Assembly (NCBI RefSeq): GCF_900184895.1
Contig: NZ_FXZK01000001.1
Location: forward strand, 868,001-932,000
Length of the DNA: 64,000 bases
From: Flavimaricola marinus
GTDB lineage: Bacteria; Pseudomonadota; Alphaproteobacteria; Rhodobacterales; Rhodobacteraceae
Direction of reading: 5' to 3'
Shown here: positions 36,993 to 46,624 of the stretch, piece by piece
Layout of the letters: the number at the start of each line of letters is the position of its first letter
Numbering within the stretch: the stretch's first letter is position 1
Translations under genes and position numbers: made by a program
Notes under the pieces: generated by a model
Told to the model about the DNA's origin: nothing
The model's input: the letters and a program-made list of their open reading frames with translations, nothing else
The model's database searches: none

Positions 36993-37919
36993 TCAGAGTT
37001 TTTCGGTCAGCTCGGGAACGGCGGTGAACAGGTCCGCCACGAGGCCGTAATCAGCGACCTGAAAGATCGGAGCCTCTTCGTCCTTGTTGATCGCCACGAT
37101 CACCTTGCTGTCCTTCATCCCGGCGAGGTGCTGGATGGCACCCGAGATGCCGACAGCGACGTAGAGGTCCGGTGCCACGACCTTGCCGGTCTGGCCCACC
37201 TGCCAATCGTTCGGGGCATAGCCCGAATCGACCGCCGCACGCGACGCACCGACAGCAGCGCCCAGCTTGTCGGCCAGAGCCTCGATCAGCGCGAAGTCGG
37301 CCTCGGAGCCGACGCCACGGCCACCCGACACAACCACGCCCGCGCTGGTCAGCTCAGGGCGGTCGCTCTCGGCAACCTTGTCTTCGACCCACGACGACAG
37401 GGCCGGATCGGCGGCCGCGCCGATCATCTCGACCGACGCAGAGCCACCCACCGGTGCGGCGTCATAGCCGGCACCGCGAATCGTCAACACCTTGGTCGCA
37501 TCGGCGGATTTGACGGTCTGGATGGCGTTACCCGCATAGATCGGGCGCTCGAAAGTATCGGCGTCGATCACGGCGGTGACCTCAGAGATCATCATCACGT
37601 CGAGCAGCGCCGCAACGCGGGGCATGATGTTCTTGGCATCGGTCGTCGCAGGGGCGGCAATATGGCTGTAATCACCGGCCAGCGACACGATCAGCGCCGC
37701 AGTCGGCTCGGCCAGACGGTGGCCATAGATCGCATCCTCGGCACAAAGCACCTTGGACACGCCCTCGATCGTCGCCGCCTCATCGGCAGCCGCCTTCGCA
37801 CTTGCACCGGCGCACAGAACGACGACATCGCCCAGCGCGGCAGCCGCGCTCACGGCCTTGGCGGTGGCATCCATTGCCAGCGCACCGTCAGTCACTTCAC
37901 CAATCAGAAGAACAGCCAT
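36993..37919 (-). CDS. etfA: Electron transfer flavoprotein subunit alpha
   Basis: A 308-residue FAD-binding subunit (FixB family). The C-terminal FAD site is clear: [37 protein letters not shown], and [20 protein letters not shown]. With EtfB it takes electrons from acyl-CoA dehydrogenases and passes them to ETF-ubiquinone oxidoreductase. The ATG overlaps the etfB stop by one base (TAATG). Confidence 0.96.
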   Translation of the reverse strand: MAVLLIGEVTDGALAMDATAKAVSAAAALGDVVVLCAGASAKAAADEAATIEGVSKVLCAEDAIYGHRLAEPTAALIVSLAGDYSHIAAPATTDAKNIMPRVAALLDVMMISEVTAVIDADTFERPIYAGNAIQTVKSADATKVLTIRGAGYDAAPVGGSASVEMIGAAADPALSSWVEDKVAESDRPELTSAGVVVSGGRGVGSEADFALIEALADKLGAAVGASRAAVDSGYAPNDWQVGQTGKVVAPDLYVAVGISGAIQHLAGMKDSKVIVAINKDEEAPIFQVADYGLVADLFTAVPELTEKL

Positions 37920-38677
37920 TACACGACCCCCGCTTCTTTGAGTTTCTCAACCAGCTCGTCGACGGACCCGACGATGATACCCGCCTTGCGGGCCTCCGGC
38001 TCTGCGGTGCTGACGATGGTCAGACGCGGCGCGGGATCGACGCCGTAATCGGCGGGCGTCTTTTCGTCCAAAGGCTTCTTCTTGGCCTTCATGATGTTGG
38101 GCAGCGAGGCATAGCGAGGCTCGTTCAGACGCAGGTCGACAGTCACGATGGCAGGCATCTTGACGTCGATGGTCTGCAATCCGCCGTCCACTTCGCGGGT
38201 GACCTTGGCACTGTCGCCGTCGATCTCCAGCTTGCTGGCAAAGGTCGCTTGAGACCAGCCGAGCAGGGCCGAGAGCATCTGACCAGTGGCGTTCATGTCG
38301 TTGTCGATCGCCTGCTTGCCGCAGAGAACAAGGCCGGGCTGCTCTTCGTCCACGATCCCCTTGAGGATCTTGGCGACGGTCAGCGGCTCGATATCGTTGT
38401 GCACATCATCGGTCGCGACGACAAGGATCGCACGGTCGGCACCCATGGCCAGCGCGGTGCGCAGCGTCTCCTGGCTCTGCTTGACACCAATCGAGACGGC
38501 GATGACCTCATCCGCCTTGCCGGCTTCCTTCAGACGGATCGCTTCTTCGACAGCGATTTCGTCAAACGGGTTCATCGACATCTTTACGTTGGCGAGATCG
38601 ACACCGGAACCATCCGCTTTGACGCGAACCTTCACGTTATAATCAATCACGCGCTTGACAGGCACGAGGACCTTCAT
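37919..38677 (-). CDS. etfB: Electron transfer flavoprotein subunit beta
   Basis: A 252-residue AMP-binding subunit (FixA family). Begins [20 protein letters not shown] and has the conserved [17 protein letters not shown] and [18 protein letters not shown] segments; the anchor loop that contacts dehydrogenases lies near [15 protein letters not shown]. First gene of the etfBA operon; the 139-bp spacer upstream holds its promoter, which I could not resolve. Confidence 0.96.
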   Translation of the reverse strand: MKVLVPVKRVIDYNVKVRVKADGSGVDLANVKMSMNPFDEIAVEEAIRLKEAGKADEVIAVSIGVKQSQETLRTALAMGADRAILVVATDDVHNDIEPLTVAKILKGIVDEEQPGLVLCGKQAIDNDMNATGQMLSALLGWSQATFASKLEIDGDSAKVTREVDGGLQTIDVKMPAIVTVDLRLNEPRYASLPNIMKAKKKPLDEKTPADYGVDPAPRLTIVSTAEPEARKAGIIVGSVDELVEKLKEAGVV

Positions 38678-38816
38678 CGGCTATTCTCCCAAAGACGAGC
38701 AAGAAAATTACTCGCCCCTGTTACCGCGCCACGCTGCGGGAAAACAGTGCAAAATCGACGCGGCACGGATCAGGGACGCCACGTTTGACCGCTACCGGCG
38801 GCCGCATCGGTCCGGG

Positions 38817-39800
38817 TCAGGCGATCTTGAGGCAGATCTTGCCGATATGGGCCGAGCTTTCCATCCGCGCATGGGCGGCAGAGGCGTCGGCAAGGTCGAA
38901 CACCTGATCCAACACAGGGGCGACAGTGCCATCCGACAAGAGCGGCCAGACCTCTGCCAAAAGCTGGCGGGCAATGAGCGCCTTGGCGGTATCGGACTGC
39001 GGACGCAAGGTGCTGCCGGTGATGGTCAGGCGGCGGGTCATCACCTGGGCAAAGTTCAACTCGACCTTCGGCCCTTGCAGGAACGCAATCTGCACCAAGC
39101 GCCCATCATCGGCCAGCGCCTTTATGTTGCGTGGAATATAAGGGCCGCCGACCATGTCGAGGATCAGATCCGCCCCGCCCTCGGCGCGGATCACCTCCAC
39201 GAAATCGGCCTCGCGATAGTTGATCGCCTGCTCCGCGCCCAGCTTGACGCAGGCGGCGCATTTTTCGTCCGATCCGGCCGTGGCAAAGACCTGCGCCCCG
39301 AAATGGGCGGCCAACTGGATCGCCGTCGTTCCAATGCCCGAAGAGCCGCCATGCACAAGAAACGTCTCCCCACCCTTCAGGCCGCCACGCATGAAGACAT
39401 TCGACCATACGGTAAAGTATGTTTCCGGCAGGCAGGCCGCGGCGCGCATATCCATGCCGTCGGGGATCGGCAGGCAATGGGCAGCCGGGGTCACGACATA
39501 CTCGGCATAGCCACCGCCGGGCAGCAGAGCGCAAACCTCGTCACCCACGGCCAGACCGGCCACACCGGTGCCCACGGCATCGACCACGCCAGCCCCCTCA
39601 AGGCCGGGCAAATCGCTGGCATTGGGTGGCGGGGCATAGGCACCGGCACGCTGCAAGGCGTCCGGGCGGTTCACCCCGGCATAAGCGAGCTTCAGGCGCA
39701 CCTGACCATGACCGGGCTCCGGCAAGGGGCGCTCCACAAGGGTCAGAACCTCCGGTCCACCCGGTTGGGCAATCTCAACGGCACGCATTTTGGCTGTCAT
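38817..39800 (-). CDS. NAD(P)H-quinone oxidoreductase, zinc-less MDR family
   Basis: A 327-residue medium-chain reductase of the quinone oxidoreductase (QOR/PIG3) type. N-terminal GroES-like domain (GVNRPDALQRAG, LPGLEGAGVVDAVG), then a Rossmann domain with FLVHGGSSGIGTTAIQLA, which lacks the structural zinc cysteines of alcohol dehydrogenases. It likely reduces quinones with NADPH. ATG 39800 has GAGGGG upstream; the GTG at 39803 is adjacent and in frame. Confidence 0.9.
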   Translation of the reverse strand: MTAKMRAVEIAQPGGPEVLTLVERPLPEPGHGQVRLKLAYAGVNRPDALQRAGAYAPPPNASDLPGLEGAGVVDAVGTGVAGLAVGDEVCALLPGGGYAEYVVTPAAHCLPIPDGMDMRAAACLPETYFTVWSNVFMRGGLKGGETFLVHGGSSGIGTTAIQLAAHFGAQVFATAGSDEKCAACVKLGAEQAINYREADFVEVIRAEGGADLILDMVGGPYIPRNIKALADDGRLVQIAFLQGPKVELNFAQVMTRRLTITGSTLRPQSDTAKALIARQLLAEVWPLLSDGTVAPVLDQVFDLADASAAHARMESSAHIGKICLKIA

Positions 39801-39875
39801 CACGGGTCCCCTCTGCTGTGACCTCTTCTATCCCAAAGCGCGACGCGAAAGGGAACAGGCATCAGGGGGCGAGGC

Positions 39876-40577
39876 TCAGCGCGGCTGGGTCCAGCGGCCC
39901 GGCAGATCCTCGGCGGATGCGGCGGCACTGGGGGCACGAACGCGCTCCATAAACGCGGCAAAGGGGGCCGTCACCGGCTTGAGCAACGGCATGGCGTTCA
40001 CCTGCGCCTTGATCTTCTCGACCTGCATCACGTTGTCGATGCGGCGGTCGATGAAATCGTCGGTCGCCTGCTCCTCAAACGAATCGTCGCCCAGCCAGAA
40101 CAGAACCGTCGAGGCATAGACCGCCGCCAAGGTCGCACGCTTGGTGTACCAGTTGCCATCGGTCGAAGTGTCGCCAAGGCTCGTCCAAATGGTGTCGGCC
40201 GTGCCCCAGATCAGCGCAGCACCCTCCGCGGCCAGATGCGGCAGCGCGAACAAGGCCGATCCGCGGCGAACAGCCTCCTTGTCGGCAGCCGCGGCAAGGC
40301 GGGCGCGAATCGCAAAGCTCACGCGGTCGGAATAGCGCATCGACCCCAGATCCGCCGCCTCCACGGCCGCAACCATCGCGGCATCGCCCGCCTTGTGAAA
40401 GGCCACCGCCAGATCGACGGCACCACGCGGACACAGGGCACGGGCGGCCTCGCGCGACATGCCAACATCGCGAACAGCCTCGGCAAAGGCCACGTCAGAC
40501 CAGCCATCAAAGGCGACATGCGGCAGAATGGCGTGAACCAGACGGTCCACTTCGGGGCTTTGGGCAGTCCGAGACAT
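39876..40577 (-). CDS. coq9: COQ9 family protein (ubiquinone biosynthesis)
   Basis: A 233-residue TetR-like-fold lipid-binding protein. The conserved COQ9 segment is visible as RAALAAVYASTVLFWLGDDS-type sequence (residues about 160-185: ATLAAVYASTVLFWLGD) preceded by WTSLGDTSTDGNWYTKR. It presents lipid-like ubiquinone precursors to COQ7-type hydroxylase. ATG 40577 has AAGGAGTG at ideal spacing. Confidence 0.9.
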   Translation of the reverse strand: MSRTAQSPEVDRLVHAILPHVAFDGWSDVAFAEAVRDVGMSREAARALCPRGAVDLAVAFHKAGDAAMVAAVEAADLGSMRYSDRVSFAIRARLAAAADKEAVRRGSALFALPHLAAEGAALIWGTADTIWTSLGDTSTDGNWYTKRATLAAVYASTVLFWLGDDSFEEQATDDFIDRRIDNVMQVEKIKAQVNAMPLLKPVTAPFAAFMERVRAPSAAASAEDLPGRWTQPR

Positions 40578-40618
40578 GACACACTCCTTTGAACTCTGCC
40601 GAATGACATGGTTCAGTC

Positions 40619-40647
40619 TAGACAACTGACAAGGGCTTTGCTATACG
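40619..40647 (+). promoter_or_regulatory. Promoter of rpsU
   Basis: TAGACA (40619-40624) and TATACG (40642-40647) with a 17-base spacer. The transcript would begin near 40654, giving a leader of about 46 nt before the rpsU ATG at 40700. Confidence 0.6.
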
Positions 40648-40699
40648 CCGCACTCCTGCAAATCCTTGCAACTCAAACTAGAAAGGTGGTGAAAACCAC

Positions 40700-40906
40700 A
40701 TGCAGGTCAGTGTTCGCGATAACAACGTCGATCAGGCCCTCCGGGCTCTGAAGAAGAAGCTGCAACGCGAAGGTGTGTTTCGCGAAATGAAGCTCAAGCA
40801 ACATTTCGAGAAGCCGTCCGAGAAAAAAGCTCGCGAGAAAGCCGAAGCGATCCGCCGTCAGCGCAAGTTGGCTCGGAAGAAGCTCCAGCGCGAAGGATTG
40901 CTCTAA
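40700..40906 (+). CDS. rpsU: 30S ribosomal protein S21
   Basis: A 68-residue, very basic protein. [20 protein letters not shown] is the S21 N-terminus, followed by the charged helix and a Lys/Arg-rich tail typical of alphaproteobacterial S21. Monocistronic: own promoter and terminator. AAAGGTGGTGAAAACC precedes the ATG. Confidence 0.97.
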   Translation: MQVSVRDNNVDQALRALKKKLQREGVFREMKLKQHFEKPSEKKAREKAEAIRRQRKLARKKLQREGLL

Positions 40907-40935
40907 GCATCCCGCCGCAAGCTTTTGAGAATACC

Positions 40936-40970
40936 AAACCCCCGTGGCACCCGCCCGGGGGTTTGTTGTT
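40936..40970 (+). terminator. Terminator of rpsU
   Basis: A perfect nine-pair stem AAACCCCCG (40936-40944) with CGGGGGTTT (40956-40964) and an 11-base loop, then GTTGTTTG. It lies 30 bp after the rpsU stop. Confidence 0.9.
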
Positions 40971-41008
40971 TGCGGGATCGGGCCGCAGCATCAAAGCGCG
41001 GCCCTCTC

Positions 41009-41040
41009 TTCATCTTGGCCAAAAAACTCCCCCCGGAGGG
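41009..41040 (-). repeat. Dispersed gene-border element, copy 4
   Basis: Minus strand CTCCGGGGGGAGTTTTTTGG then CCAAGATGAAG. Stem CTCC/GGAG, six T residues, then the shared tail. It lies just downstream of the GST gene on its coding strand, where it could serve as that gene's terminator. Confidence 0.65.
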
Positions 41041-41060
41041 TCGGTCCGCCAAAGGCAGCC

Positions 41061-41759
41061 TCACTTCGGGGCTGGAATACCCTTGCCCTTTGCGGCGGCG
41101 GGACGGGCGTTGAACCGCTCCACATAGGCGGGCACGTTCTTCAGATCGGACCAGCCGACCAGATCCTCGGCACCATAGAAATCCAGCGCGGCCAGCCACG
41201 GAGCCAGCGCGATATCGGCAATCGTGAACGGACCGACGATCCAGTCCTTACCCTCGAGCTCCTTGTCCAGAACCGCAAGCAACCGCTTGGCTTCGGCGAT
41301 ATAGCGTTCGCGCGGGCGGGGATCTTCGATCTCCGATCCGGCGAATTTCACAAAGAACCCAAGCTGGCCAAACATCGGGCCGACGCCGCCCATCTGGAAC
41401 ATCACCCACTGGATCGCCTTGTATTTCTGCTCCGGCGTGTCTCCGAGCAGCTTTCCGGCCTTCTCGGCCAGATAGATCAGAATCGCCCCGCTCTCGAACA
41501 GGCCGATCGGCTGGCCGTCCGGGCCGTCGGGGTCGATGATCGCGGGGATCTTGTTGTTCGGGTTCAGCGACAGAAACGCATCGGATTTCACATCGGCATC
41601 CGACAGGGTCACCAGATGCGGCTCGTAGTCGAGGCCCAATTCTTCCAGAACGATCGACGCTTTCACACCGTTCGGTGTCGGATAGGAATACAACTGGATC
41701 ACCTCCGAATTGGCGGGCGGCCAGCGTTTGGTAATCTCGAATGCAGTCAGATCGCTCAT
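41061..41759 (-). CDS. Glutathione S-transferase family protein (YghU/YfcG-like)
   Basis: A 232-residue GST. Thioredoxin-like N-terminal domain with IQLYSYPTPNGVKASIVLEELG and the cis-proline site NNKIPAIIDPDGPDGQP followed by FESGAILIYLAEK, then an all-helical C-terminal domain. TPNGVK in place of a Ser/Cys active site is typical of the Nu-class YfcG/YghU disulfide reductases. Probably a glutathione-dependent disulfide reductase. Monocistronic. Confidence 0.88.
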   Translation of the reverse strand: MSDLTAFEITKRWPPANSEVIQLYSYPTPNGVKASIVLEELGLDYEPHLVTLSDADVKSDAFLSLNPNNKIPAIIDPDGPDGQPIGLFESGAILIYLAEKAGKLLGDTPEQKYKAIQWVMFQMGGVGPMFGQLGFFVKFAGSEIEDPRPRERYIAEAKRLLAVLDKELEGKDWIVGPFTIADIALAPWLAALDFYGAEDLVGWSDLKNVPAYVERFNARPAAAKGKGIPAPK

Positions 41760-41899
41760 GTTATTAACCTTTTGGGAGAGACGTTAAGATCTGTTATCTA
41801 AGGGGAAGCAGGCCGAAAAAAACCCGTGAAGATGTGCAAAAACAGCGGTAAGGCAGTGCACACACGCGCATTTGGCGTTTCGATCAAAGCGCGCAGCCA

Positions 41900-42346
41900 A
41901 TGAAGTGGGACAAAACAGTGATTAACGAATTCAAAGATTTCATCGCCAAAGGCAATGTCATGGACATGGCCGTTGGTATCATCATCGGTGCGGCCTTCAC
42001 GGCCATCGTCACCTCGCTCGTGGGCGATCTGATCAATCCGATCATCGCCCTGTTCACCGGCGGCATCGACTTCTCCGGTTGGTTCTACGTGCTGGGCGAC
42101 GGCGAATGCGCCTCCGTCGCAGCCTGTACCGAAGCCGGCATCTCGGTCTTCGCCATCGGCAATTTCCTGATGGCCGTCATCAACTTCCTGATCATCGCTT
42201 TCGTGGTGTTCATGCTGGTCAAGATGGTCAACCGGGTCAAAGCCGCCGCTGAAAAGCCCGAAGAAGTGGCCCCCGAGGTCGCAACCGGCCCGTCCGAACT
42301 GGACGTGCTGCTGGAAATCCGCGATCAGCTCAAAGCTGGCCGCTAA
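41900..42346 (+). CDS. mscL: Large-conductance mechanosensitive channel MscL
   Basis: A 148-residue inner-membrane tension valve. N-terminal amphipathic helix ([18 protein letters not shown]), TM1 with the tight pore sequence [19 protein letters not shown], a periplasmic loop containing a Cys pair ([13 protein letters not shown]), TM2 ([20 protein letters not shown]), and a C-terminal cytoplasmic helix. ATG 41900 has a weak ribosome binding site; GTG 41918 is an alternative start just before the conserved part. Confidence 0.95.
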   Translation: MKWDKTVINEFKDFIAKGNVMDMAVGIIIGAAFTAIVTSLVGDLINPIIALFTGGIDFSGWFYVLGDGECASVAACTEAGISVFAIGNFLMAVINFLIIAFVVFMLVKMVNRVKAAAEKPEEVAPEVATGPSELDVLLEIRDQLKAGR

Positions 42347-42363
42347 GCCACCCAATACCAATC

Positions 42364-42394
42364 AAGGGCCCGCCTCCCCGGCGGGCCCTTTTTC
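42364..42394 (+). terminator. Terminator of mscL
   Basis: A perfect 11-pair stem (AAGGGCCCGCC 42364-42374 with GGCGGGCCCTT 42380-42390), five-base loop, and a run of T residues to 42393. It lies 18 bp after the mscL stop, between convergent genes. Confidence 0.95.
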
Positions 42395-42422
42395 GTTGGC
42401 AGATCGGCTTTGGTGGCGCGGA

Positions 42423-43040
42423 CTACGCCAGCGCCGAAGGACGACGGCGCAGATAGACCCACCACAAGCGATACAGCGTCAGCGCGGCCAGCGGGGCAAA
42501 GTGAACGATCGCGGCCTCCGGGCTGCGCCAATCATGCAGCGACGCCCAGTGGATCAGGGTCAGCACAGCGGCGGCATAGACCCAGCGTTGCAGGGATTTC
42601 CACGCTGTGCCCATCCGGCGAACCGCATAGTCGAACGAGGTCGCCGCCAGCGGGATAAAGATGGCAAATGCCACCCAGCCGGTCCAGATCTCCAGATCCG
42701 TGGCCTCGGCCAGGACCCGCGAAAACGGCTCGGACATCAGATAGAACATCGTGTGCAAAGCCGCATAGGCAAAGGCGGCCACGCCCAGATAGCGGCGGTT
42801 GCGCACCAGCCAGCGAGATCCGTATCTGCCCTTGAACAGCAGCATGAGCGGTGTCGCCATCATCGAGACGATCAGCAGGCGGGCCGAGGTCTCGCCCGTC
42901 GGGTGCAGCAGGAAATGCAGAACCCGGTCGCTCTCGGCATTGATCAGGGTGTTGATCATCCCCAAGGCAGGCAAGGACAAGACAAACCACAACAGATACG
43001 GCGAGGTGCGGTCAAAAAAGGCAGACAGGCGGGACGACAT
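42423..43040 (-). CDS. msrQ: Ferric reductase-like transmembrane protein (MsrQ-like)
   Basis: A 205-residue membrane protein with about six helices, beginning SPYLLWFVLSLPALGMI. Conserved pieces of the MsrQ/YedZ family include the haem-ligand histidines in YAALHTMFYL and LTLIHWASLHDW and the loop HPTGETSARLL. MsrQ passes electrons from quinol to the periplasmic methionine sulfoxide reductase MsrP; msrP is not adjacent here, so this could be a stand-alone paralogue. ATG 43040 has GGAG upstream. Confidence 0.8.
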   Translation of the reverse strand: MSSRLSAFFDRTSPYLLWFVLSLPALGMINTLINAESDRVLHFLLHPTGETSARLLIVSMMATPLMLLFKGRYGSRWLVRNRRYLGVAAFAYAALHTMFYLMSEPFSRVLAEATDLEIWTGWVAFAIFIPLAATSFDYAVRRMGTAWKSLQRWVYAAAVLTLIHWASLHDWRSPEAAIVHFAPLAALTLYRLWWVYLRRRPSALA

Positions 43041-43108
43041 CGAAAGCTCCAAAGCAAGTGCATTGGTCGCTATACGTCGCCCCGCCGGTTTTCCGTCGCG
43101 CAGGCAGG

Positions 43109-44227
43109 CTACTTCTTGAGCGCCAGACTCGGGGCCAGCACGTCGATGCCCAGAGCCTTGCCCACGGCGTAGTAGGTCAGCTGGCCCGCATGAACGTTCA
43201 GACCGTTCAGCAGATGGGGGTCGTCCTCACAGGCCTTGCGCCAGCCCTTGTCGGCGAGGTTAAGAAGGAACGGCAAGGTGGCATTGCCAAGCGCAATCGT
43301 CGAGGTGCGGGCCACCGCGCCCGGCATGTTGGCCACGCAGTAATGCATGATGCCGTCGACCTCATAGATCGGATCCTGGTGGGTCGTGGCCTTCGATGTC
43401 TCGAAACAGCCGCCTTGGTCGATGGCCACATCCACAAGCGCCGCACCGGGCTTGAGATCGGCCAGTTGCGCCCGGCTGATCAGCTTGGGCGCGGCAGCGC
43501 CCGGGATCAGGACCGCACCGATGATCATATCGGCCGCGGCGGCCAACTCTGCGGTGTTGCCCTGACTGGCATAGCTGGTCTTGAAGGTGCCACCAAAGAC
43601 ATCGTCGAGATAGCGCAGCCGGGTCAGCGACCGGTCGAGCACGGTCACGTCCGCCCCCATGCCGGCGGCAATCTTGGCGGCATGGGTGCCGACGACACCG
43701 CCACCGATGACGACCACTTGGGCCGGCCCCACGCCCGGCACGCCGCCCATCAGGACACCGCGACCGCCATTGGCCTTCTGCAAGGTCCACGCGCCCACCT
43801 GCGGGGCCAGACGACCGGCCACCTCCGACATCGGGGCCAACAGGGGCAGGCCACCACGATCGTCGGTGACGGTCTCATAGGCGATGCAGGTCGCGCCCGA
43901 GGCGATCAGGTCGCGGGTCTGCTCGGGATCGGGGGCAAGGTGCAGATAGGTGAACAGCACCTGTCCCTCGCGCAGCATCTTGCGCTCGACGGCTTGCGGC
44001 TCCTTGACCTTGACGATCAGGTCGGCGGCGGCAAAGACCTCGGCGGCGGTGCCGACGATGGCAGCCCCGGCGGCGACGTAGTCCTCATCGACAAATCCGG
44101 CGCCGACGCCACAGCCCGTCTCCACCGTCACGGTATGGCCGTGGGCCAAGACCTCGCGGGCGGCGTTCGGGGTCAGACCGACACGAAATTCCTGTGGCTT
44201 GATCTCTTTCGGGCAACCGATATGCAT
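43109..44227 (-). CDS. ald: Alanine dehydrogenase
   Basis: A 372-residue NAD-dependent enzyme converting L-alanine to pyruvate and ammonia. N-terminal MHIGCPKEIKPQEFRVGLTP includes the pyruvate-binding Arg; the catalytic lysine lies in LIVKVKEPQ and His in LFTYLHLA; the NAD-binding fold is VVVIGGGVVGTHAAKIAAGMGADV. Divergently transcribed from an Lrp/AsnC regulator that very likely controls it. Confidence 0.96.
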   Translation of the reverse strand: MHIGCPKEIKPQEFRVGLTPNAAREVLAHGHTVTVETGCGVGAGFVDEDYVAAGAAIVGTAAEVFAAADLIVKVKEPQAVERKMLREGQVLFTYLHLAPDPEQTRDLIASGATCIAYETVTDDRGGLPLLAPMSEVAGRLAPQVGAWTLQKANGGRGVLMGGVPGVGPAQVVVIGGGVVGTHAAKIAAGMGADVTVLDRSLTRLRYLDDVFGGTFKTSYASQGNTAELAAAADMIIGAVLIPGAAAPKLISRAQLADLKPGAALVDVAIDQGGCFETSKATTHQDPIYEVDGIMHYCVANMPGAVARTSTIALGNATLPFLLNLADKGWRKACEDDPHLLNGLNVHAGQLTYYAVGKALGIDVLAPSLALKK

Positions 44228-44356
44228 TGGGTATCTCCTCTTCCGCGCGGACTATGCGCTTGCATCATCGCAATTTCCGGGCGACCTTCGACGCTCATGG
44301 GGCATTTTTCCGTGGCAAATTGCGCCAAACGACACTTTCTTCGAAGGAACACGCGA

Positions 44357-44818
44357 ATGAGCGCGCTCGACCACATCGACCGGCGAATCCTCGACGCCCT
44401 GCAAAAGGACGGACGGCTGTCCAACGCCGTGCTGGCCGAACAGGTCAACCTCTCGGCCTCGGCCTGCCACCGGCGGGTGCAGCGGCTCGAAAAAGAGGGC
44501 TGGATCAAGGGCTACGTCGCCCTGCTCAATCCGCGCAAGATGGGGCGGCCCACCACGGTTTTCGTCGAGATCACGCTGTCGGGTCAGGCCGACGAGGTGC
44601 TCGACGCCTTCGAGCGGGCGGTGGCCCTCGTGCCGGACGTGCTCGAATGTCACCTCATGGCAGGCACGGCGGACTATCTGCTCAAGGTGGTGGCCGGCGA
44701 CACCGAGGATTTCGCCCGGATCCACCGGCGCTATCTGGCGACGCTGCCGGGGGTGGCGCAGATGCAATCGAGCTTCGCCCTGCGAACAGTGAGACAGACG
44801 ACCGCGCTGCCGCTATGA
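44357..44818 (+). CDS. Lrp/AsnC family transcriptional regulator (AldR-like)
   Basis: A 153-residue feast/famine regulator. N-terminal HTH (MSALDHIDRRILDALQKDGR ... VNLSASACHRRVQRLEKEGWI) and C-terminal RAM ligand-binding domain (VFVEITLSGQADEVLDAFE ... VLECHLMAGTADYLLKV). Its position divergent from ald with a 129-bp spacer is the standard AldR arrangement; it likely activates ald in response to L-alanine. ATG 44357 has AAGGAA upstream; the long frame upstream is antisense to ald. Confidence 0.93.
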   Translation: MSALDHIDRRILDALQKDGRLSNAVLAEQVNLSASACHRRVQRLEKEGWIKGYVALLNPRKMGRPTTVFVEITLSGQADEVLDAFERAVALVPDVLECHLMAGTADYLLKVVAGDTEDFARIHRRYLATLPGVAQMQSSFALRTVRQTTALPL

Positions 44819-44855
44819 TCCTCACATAGCCTCGCCATCGCCCAAAGGAATCGCC

Positions 44856-45701
44856 ATGACCGACACGGACGTCAACGCCGATCAACGGGAGTTCTGGAAT
44901 GGCGGGCCGGTCAAGGGCTGGGTCGCACAGGATGCCGAACTGGAATCGGTGCACGGGGCGCTGACCCCACGGCTGCTCGCCCATGCCGACCCCAAGCCCG
45001 ACGCCGACGTCATCGACGTCGGCTGCGGCAGCGGCGCGGTGTCTCAGGCCTTTGCCGAGGCGGCCCCATCGGGCAGCGTCACCGGGATCGACATTTCGGT
45101 CCCGATGCTCAACCTCGCGAGGGTCAACCACGGCGACAGCGTCACCTTCATCGAAGCCGACGCGCAAACCTATGATTTCGCCGCCGAAAGCGCCGATCTG
45201 ATCGTATCGCGCTTTGGGGTGATGTTCTTCTCCGATCCGGTCGCGGCCTTTAGCAACCTGCTCGGCGCGCTGCGGCCCGGCGGGCGGCTCGTCATGGGCT
45301 GCTGGGCGCCGATGCCCAAGAACCCGTGGTTCGACGGTCCGCGACGGGTGGTCGAGGCGCACCACGGCCCGCAGCCGCGCCCCGAACCCGGCGCCCCCGG
45401 CCCGATGGGCTTCAGCAATCCGGACTACGTCCTGAGCATCCTGAACGACGCCGGCTTCGTGAATGCCCGGGTCGAGACCGAAGACCTGACGCTGACCCAT
45501 CCGCAAGGGGCGTCCGGGGCGGCTCAACTCATGTCGGCGGTCGGCCCGATCAGCAAGATCGTGCGCGAAACCGGCGGCGGCTCCACCGAACTGCTGCACC
45601 TGACGGACAGCCTCACCGAGATCTTCAAGGCATTCGAAGACGAGGACGGCTTCGCCCTGCCCGCCCAGATCCATTTCTATCTGGCTGAAAAGGCGGCCTA
45701 A
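44856..45701 (+). CDS. Class I SAM-dependent methyltransferase
   Basis: A 281-residue type-11 methyltransferase. It opens with QREFWNGGPVKGWVAQ, seen in a group of uncharacterised methyltransferases; SAM motif I is VIDVGCGSGAVSQAF, strand 2 ends GIDISVPML, motif IV is IVSRFGVMFF, post-motif LRPGGRLVMGCW. Acceptor unknown. Same strand as and 37 bp after the Lrp gene. Convergent, overlapping by four bases at its end with the DUF1272 gene. Confidence 0.85.
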   Translation: MTDTDVNADQREFWNGGPVKGWVAQDAELESVHGALTPRLLAHADPKPDADVIDVGCGSGAVSQAFAEAAPSGSVTGIDISVPMLNLARVNHGDSVTFIEADAQTYDFAAESADLIVSRFGVMFFSDPVAAFSNLLGALRPGGRLVMGCWAPMPKNPWFDGPRRVVEAHHGPQPRPEPGAPGPMGFSNPDYVLSILNDAGFVNARVETEDLTLTHPQGASGAAQLMSAVGPISKIVRETGGGSTELLHLTDSLTEIFKAFEDEDGFALPAQIHFYLAEKAA

Positions 45702-46012
45702 CGCTCGGCCGGTGGCACGTCCCTGAGCCGGGCGCTTTGCTCCGCGACCTGCTCGCGCGACCACTGCGAATGTACGCGATGGGCCGAGGCCGGATGATGG
45801 CCCAACCCCAGCGCCTTGCCCGCCCGGTGATTGACCTTCGGGCGGATCGGGCGCGGCACGAAATTGCCGCCGCAGGTCGGACAGACGTTGTGCAGCACCT
45901 GCTCGACGCAATCGGCGCAATAGGTGCACTCATAGGTGCAGATCATCGCCTCGGCGCTGTCGGGGGGCAAATCCTTGTCGCACCACTCGCAATTCGGACG
46001 AAGCTCCAGCAC
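45698..46012 (-). CDS. DUF1272 domain zinc-ribbon protein
   Basis: A 104-residue protein with the DUF1272 core: LELRPNCEWCDKDLPPDS, then CTYECTYCADC and CPTCGGNF. Seven or eight cysteines in CxxC pairs indicate zinc binding. The C-terminal half is basic and less conserved. Start taken at GTG 46012, five bases past the ytoQ stop, giving the family N-terminus (LELRPNC); an open frame extends further upstream inside ytoQ but carries no homology. Function unknown. Confidence 0.8.
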   Translation of the reverse strand: MLELRPNCEWCDKDLPPDSAEAMICTYECTYCADCVEQVLHNVCPTCGGNFVPRPIRPKVNHRAGKALGLGHHPASAHRVHSQWSREQVAEQSARLRDVPPAER

Positions 46013-46017
46013 GGCGG

Positions 46018-46464
46018 TCAGCCCGGCAGACGGCCGGTCAGAACATAGCGCAGGATCTGGACGACCTGCGCCGGCTCCTCGGCCACGGCCAATGCGGCGG
46101 CATCGACCTCTTTGAGAGCATGGGCATGATCCGGGCCATGCAGAATGATCAGCGATTTCCCCAAGGCGGCGGCATAGCCCGCATCGAAGGCGGCATTCCA
46201 CTGCTTGTATTGATCGCCAAAGCGAACAACGACCACATCGGCGTCGGCAATCCCCTTGCGGGTGCGGATCGCGTTGACCTGCGCGCCCTTGCGGTCGTGC
46301 CAGAACTTGTTCGGCTCCTCGCCCAGAATGGCGACACCGCAGTCGTCGCTGGCGGCATGATCGGTCATCGGGCCGCTGAAAACGACGTCCAGCCCCTCGG
46401 CCCCTTCGGTGATTTGCTCGCGCCAGTCGGTGTGAATCTCGCCCGACAGATAAACCTTCAGCAT
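46018..46464 (-). CDS. ytoQ: YtoQ family protein
   Basis: A 148-residue cytoplasmic protein of the YtoQ family, related to nucleoside 2-deoxyribosyltransferase-like folds: MLKVYLSGEIHTDWREQI at the start, then NAIRTRKGIADADVVVVRFGD and FDAGYAAALGKSLIILH. Biological role unproven. ATG 46464 has GGGAGG at good distance; nine upstream in-frame codons are ignored. Probably cotranscribed with the DUF1272 gene. Confidence 0.88.
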   Translation of the reverse strand: MLKVYLSGEIHTDWREQITEGAEGLDVVFSGPMTDHAASDDCGVAILGEEPNKFWHDRKGAQVNAIRTRKGIADADVVVVRFGDQYKQWNAAFDAGYAAALGKSLIILHGPDHAHALKEVDAAALAVAEEPAQVVQILRYVLTGRLPG

Positions 46465-46624
46465 ATCAGTGCCTCCCTTTTGCGGAGCCACCCTGCCCTA
46501 TCAAGCGATCGGGGCCAAGGGCTCGCACACGCCCCGAGGCTCGCTTGCTCCGGGACGGTTGAACCTGCACAGTGTTCCACTATCGTCCCGTGAATCGCAA
46601 CACGCCGTGGAATGGAACGGGTCT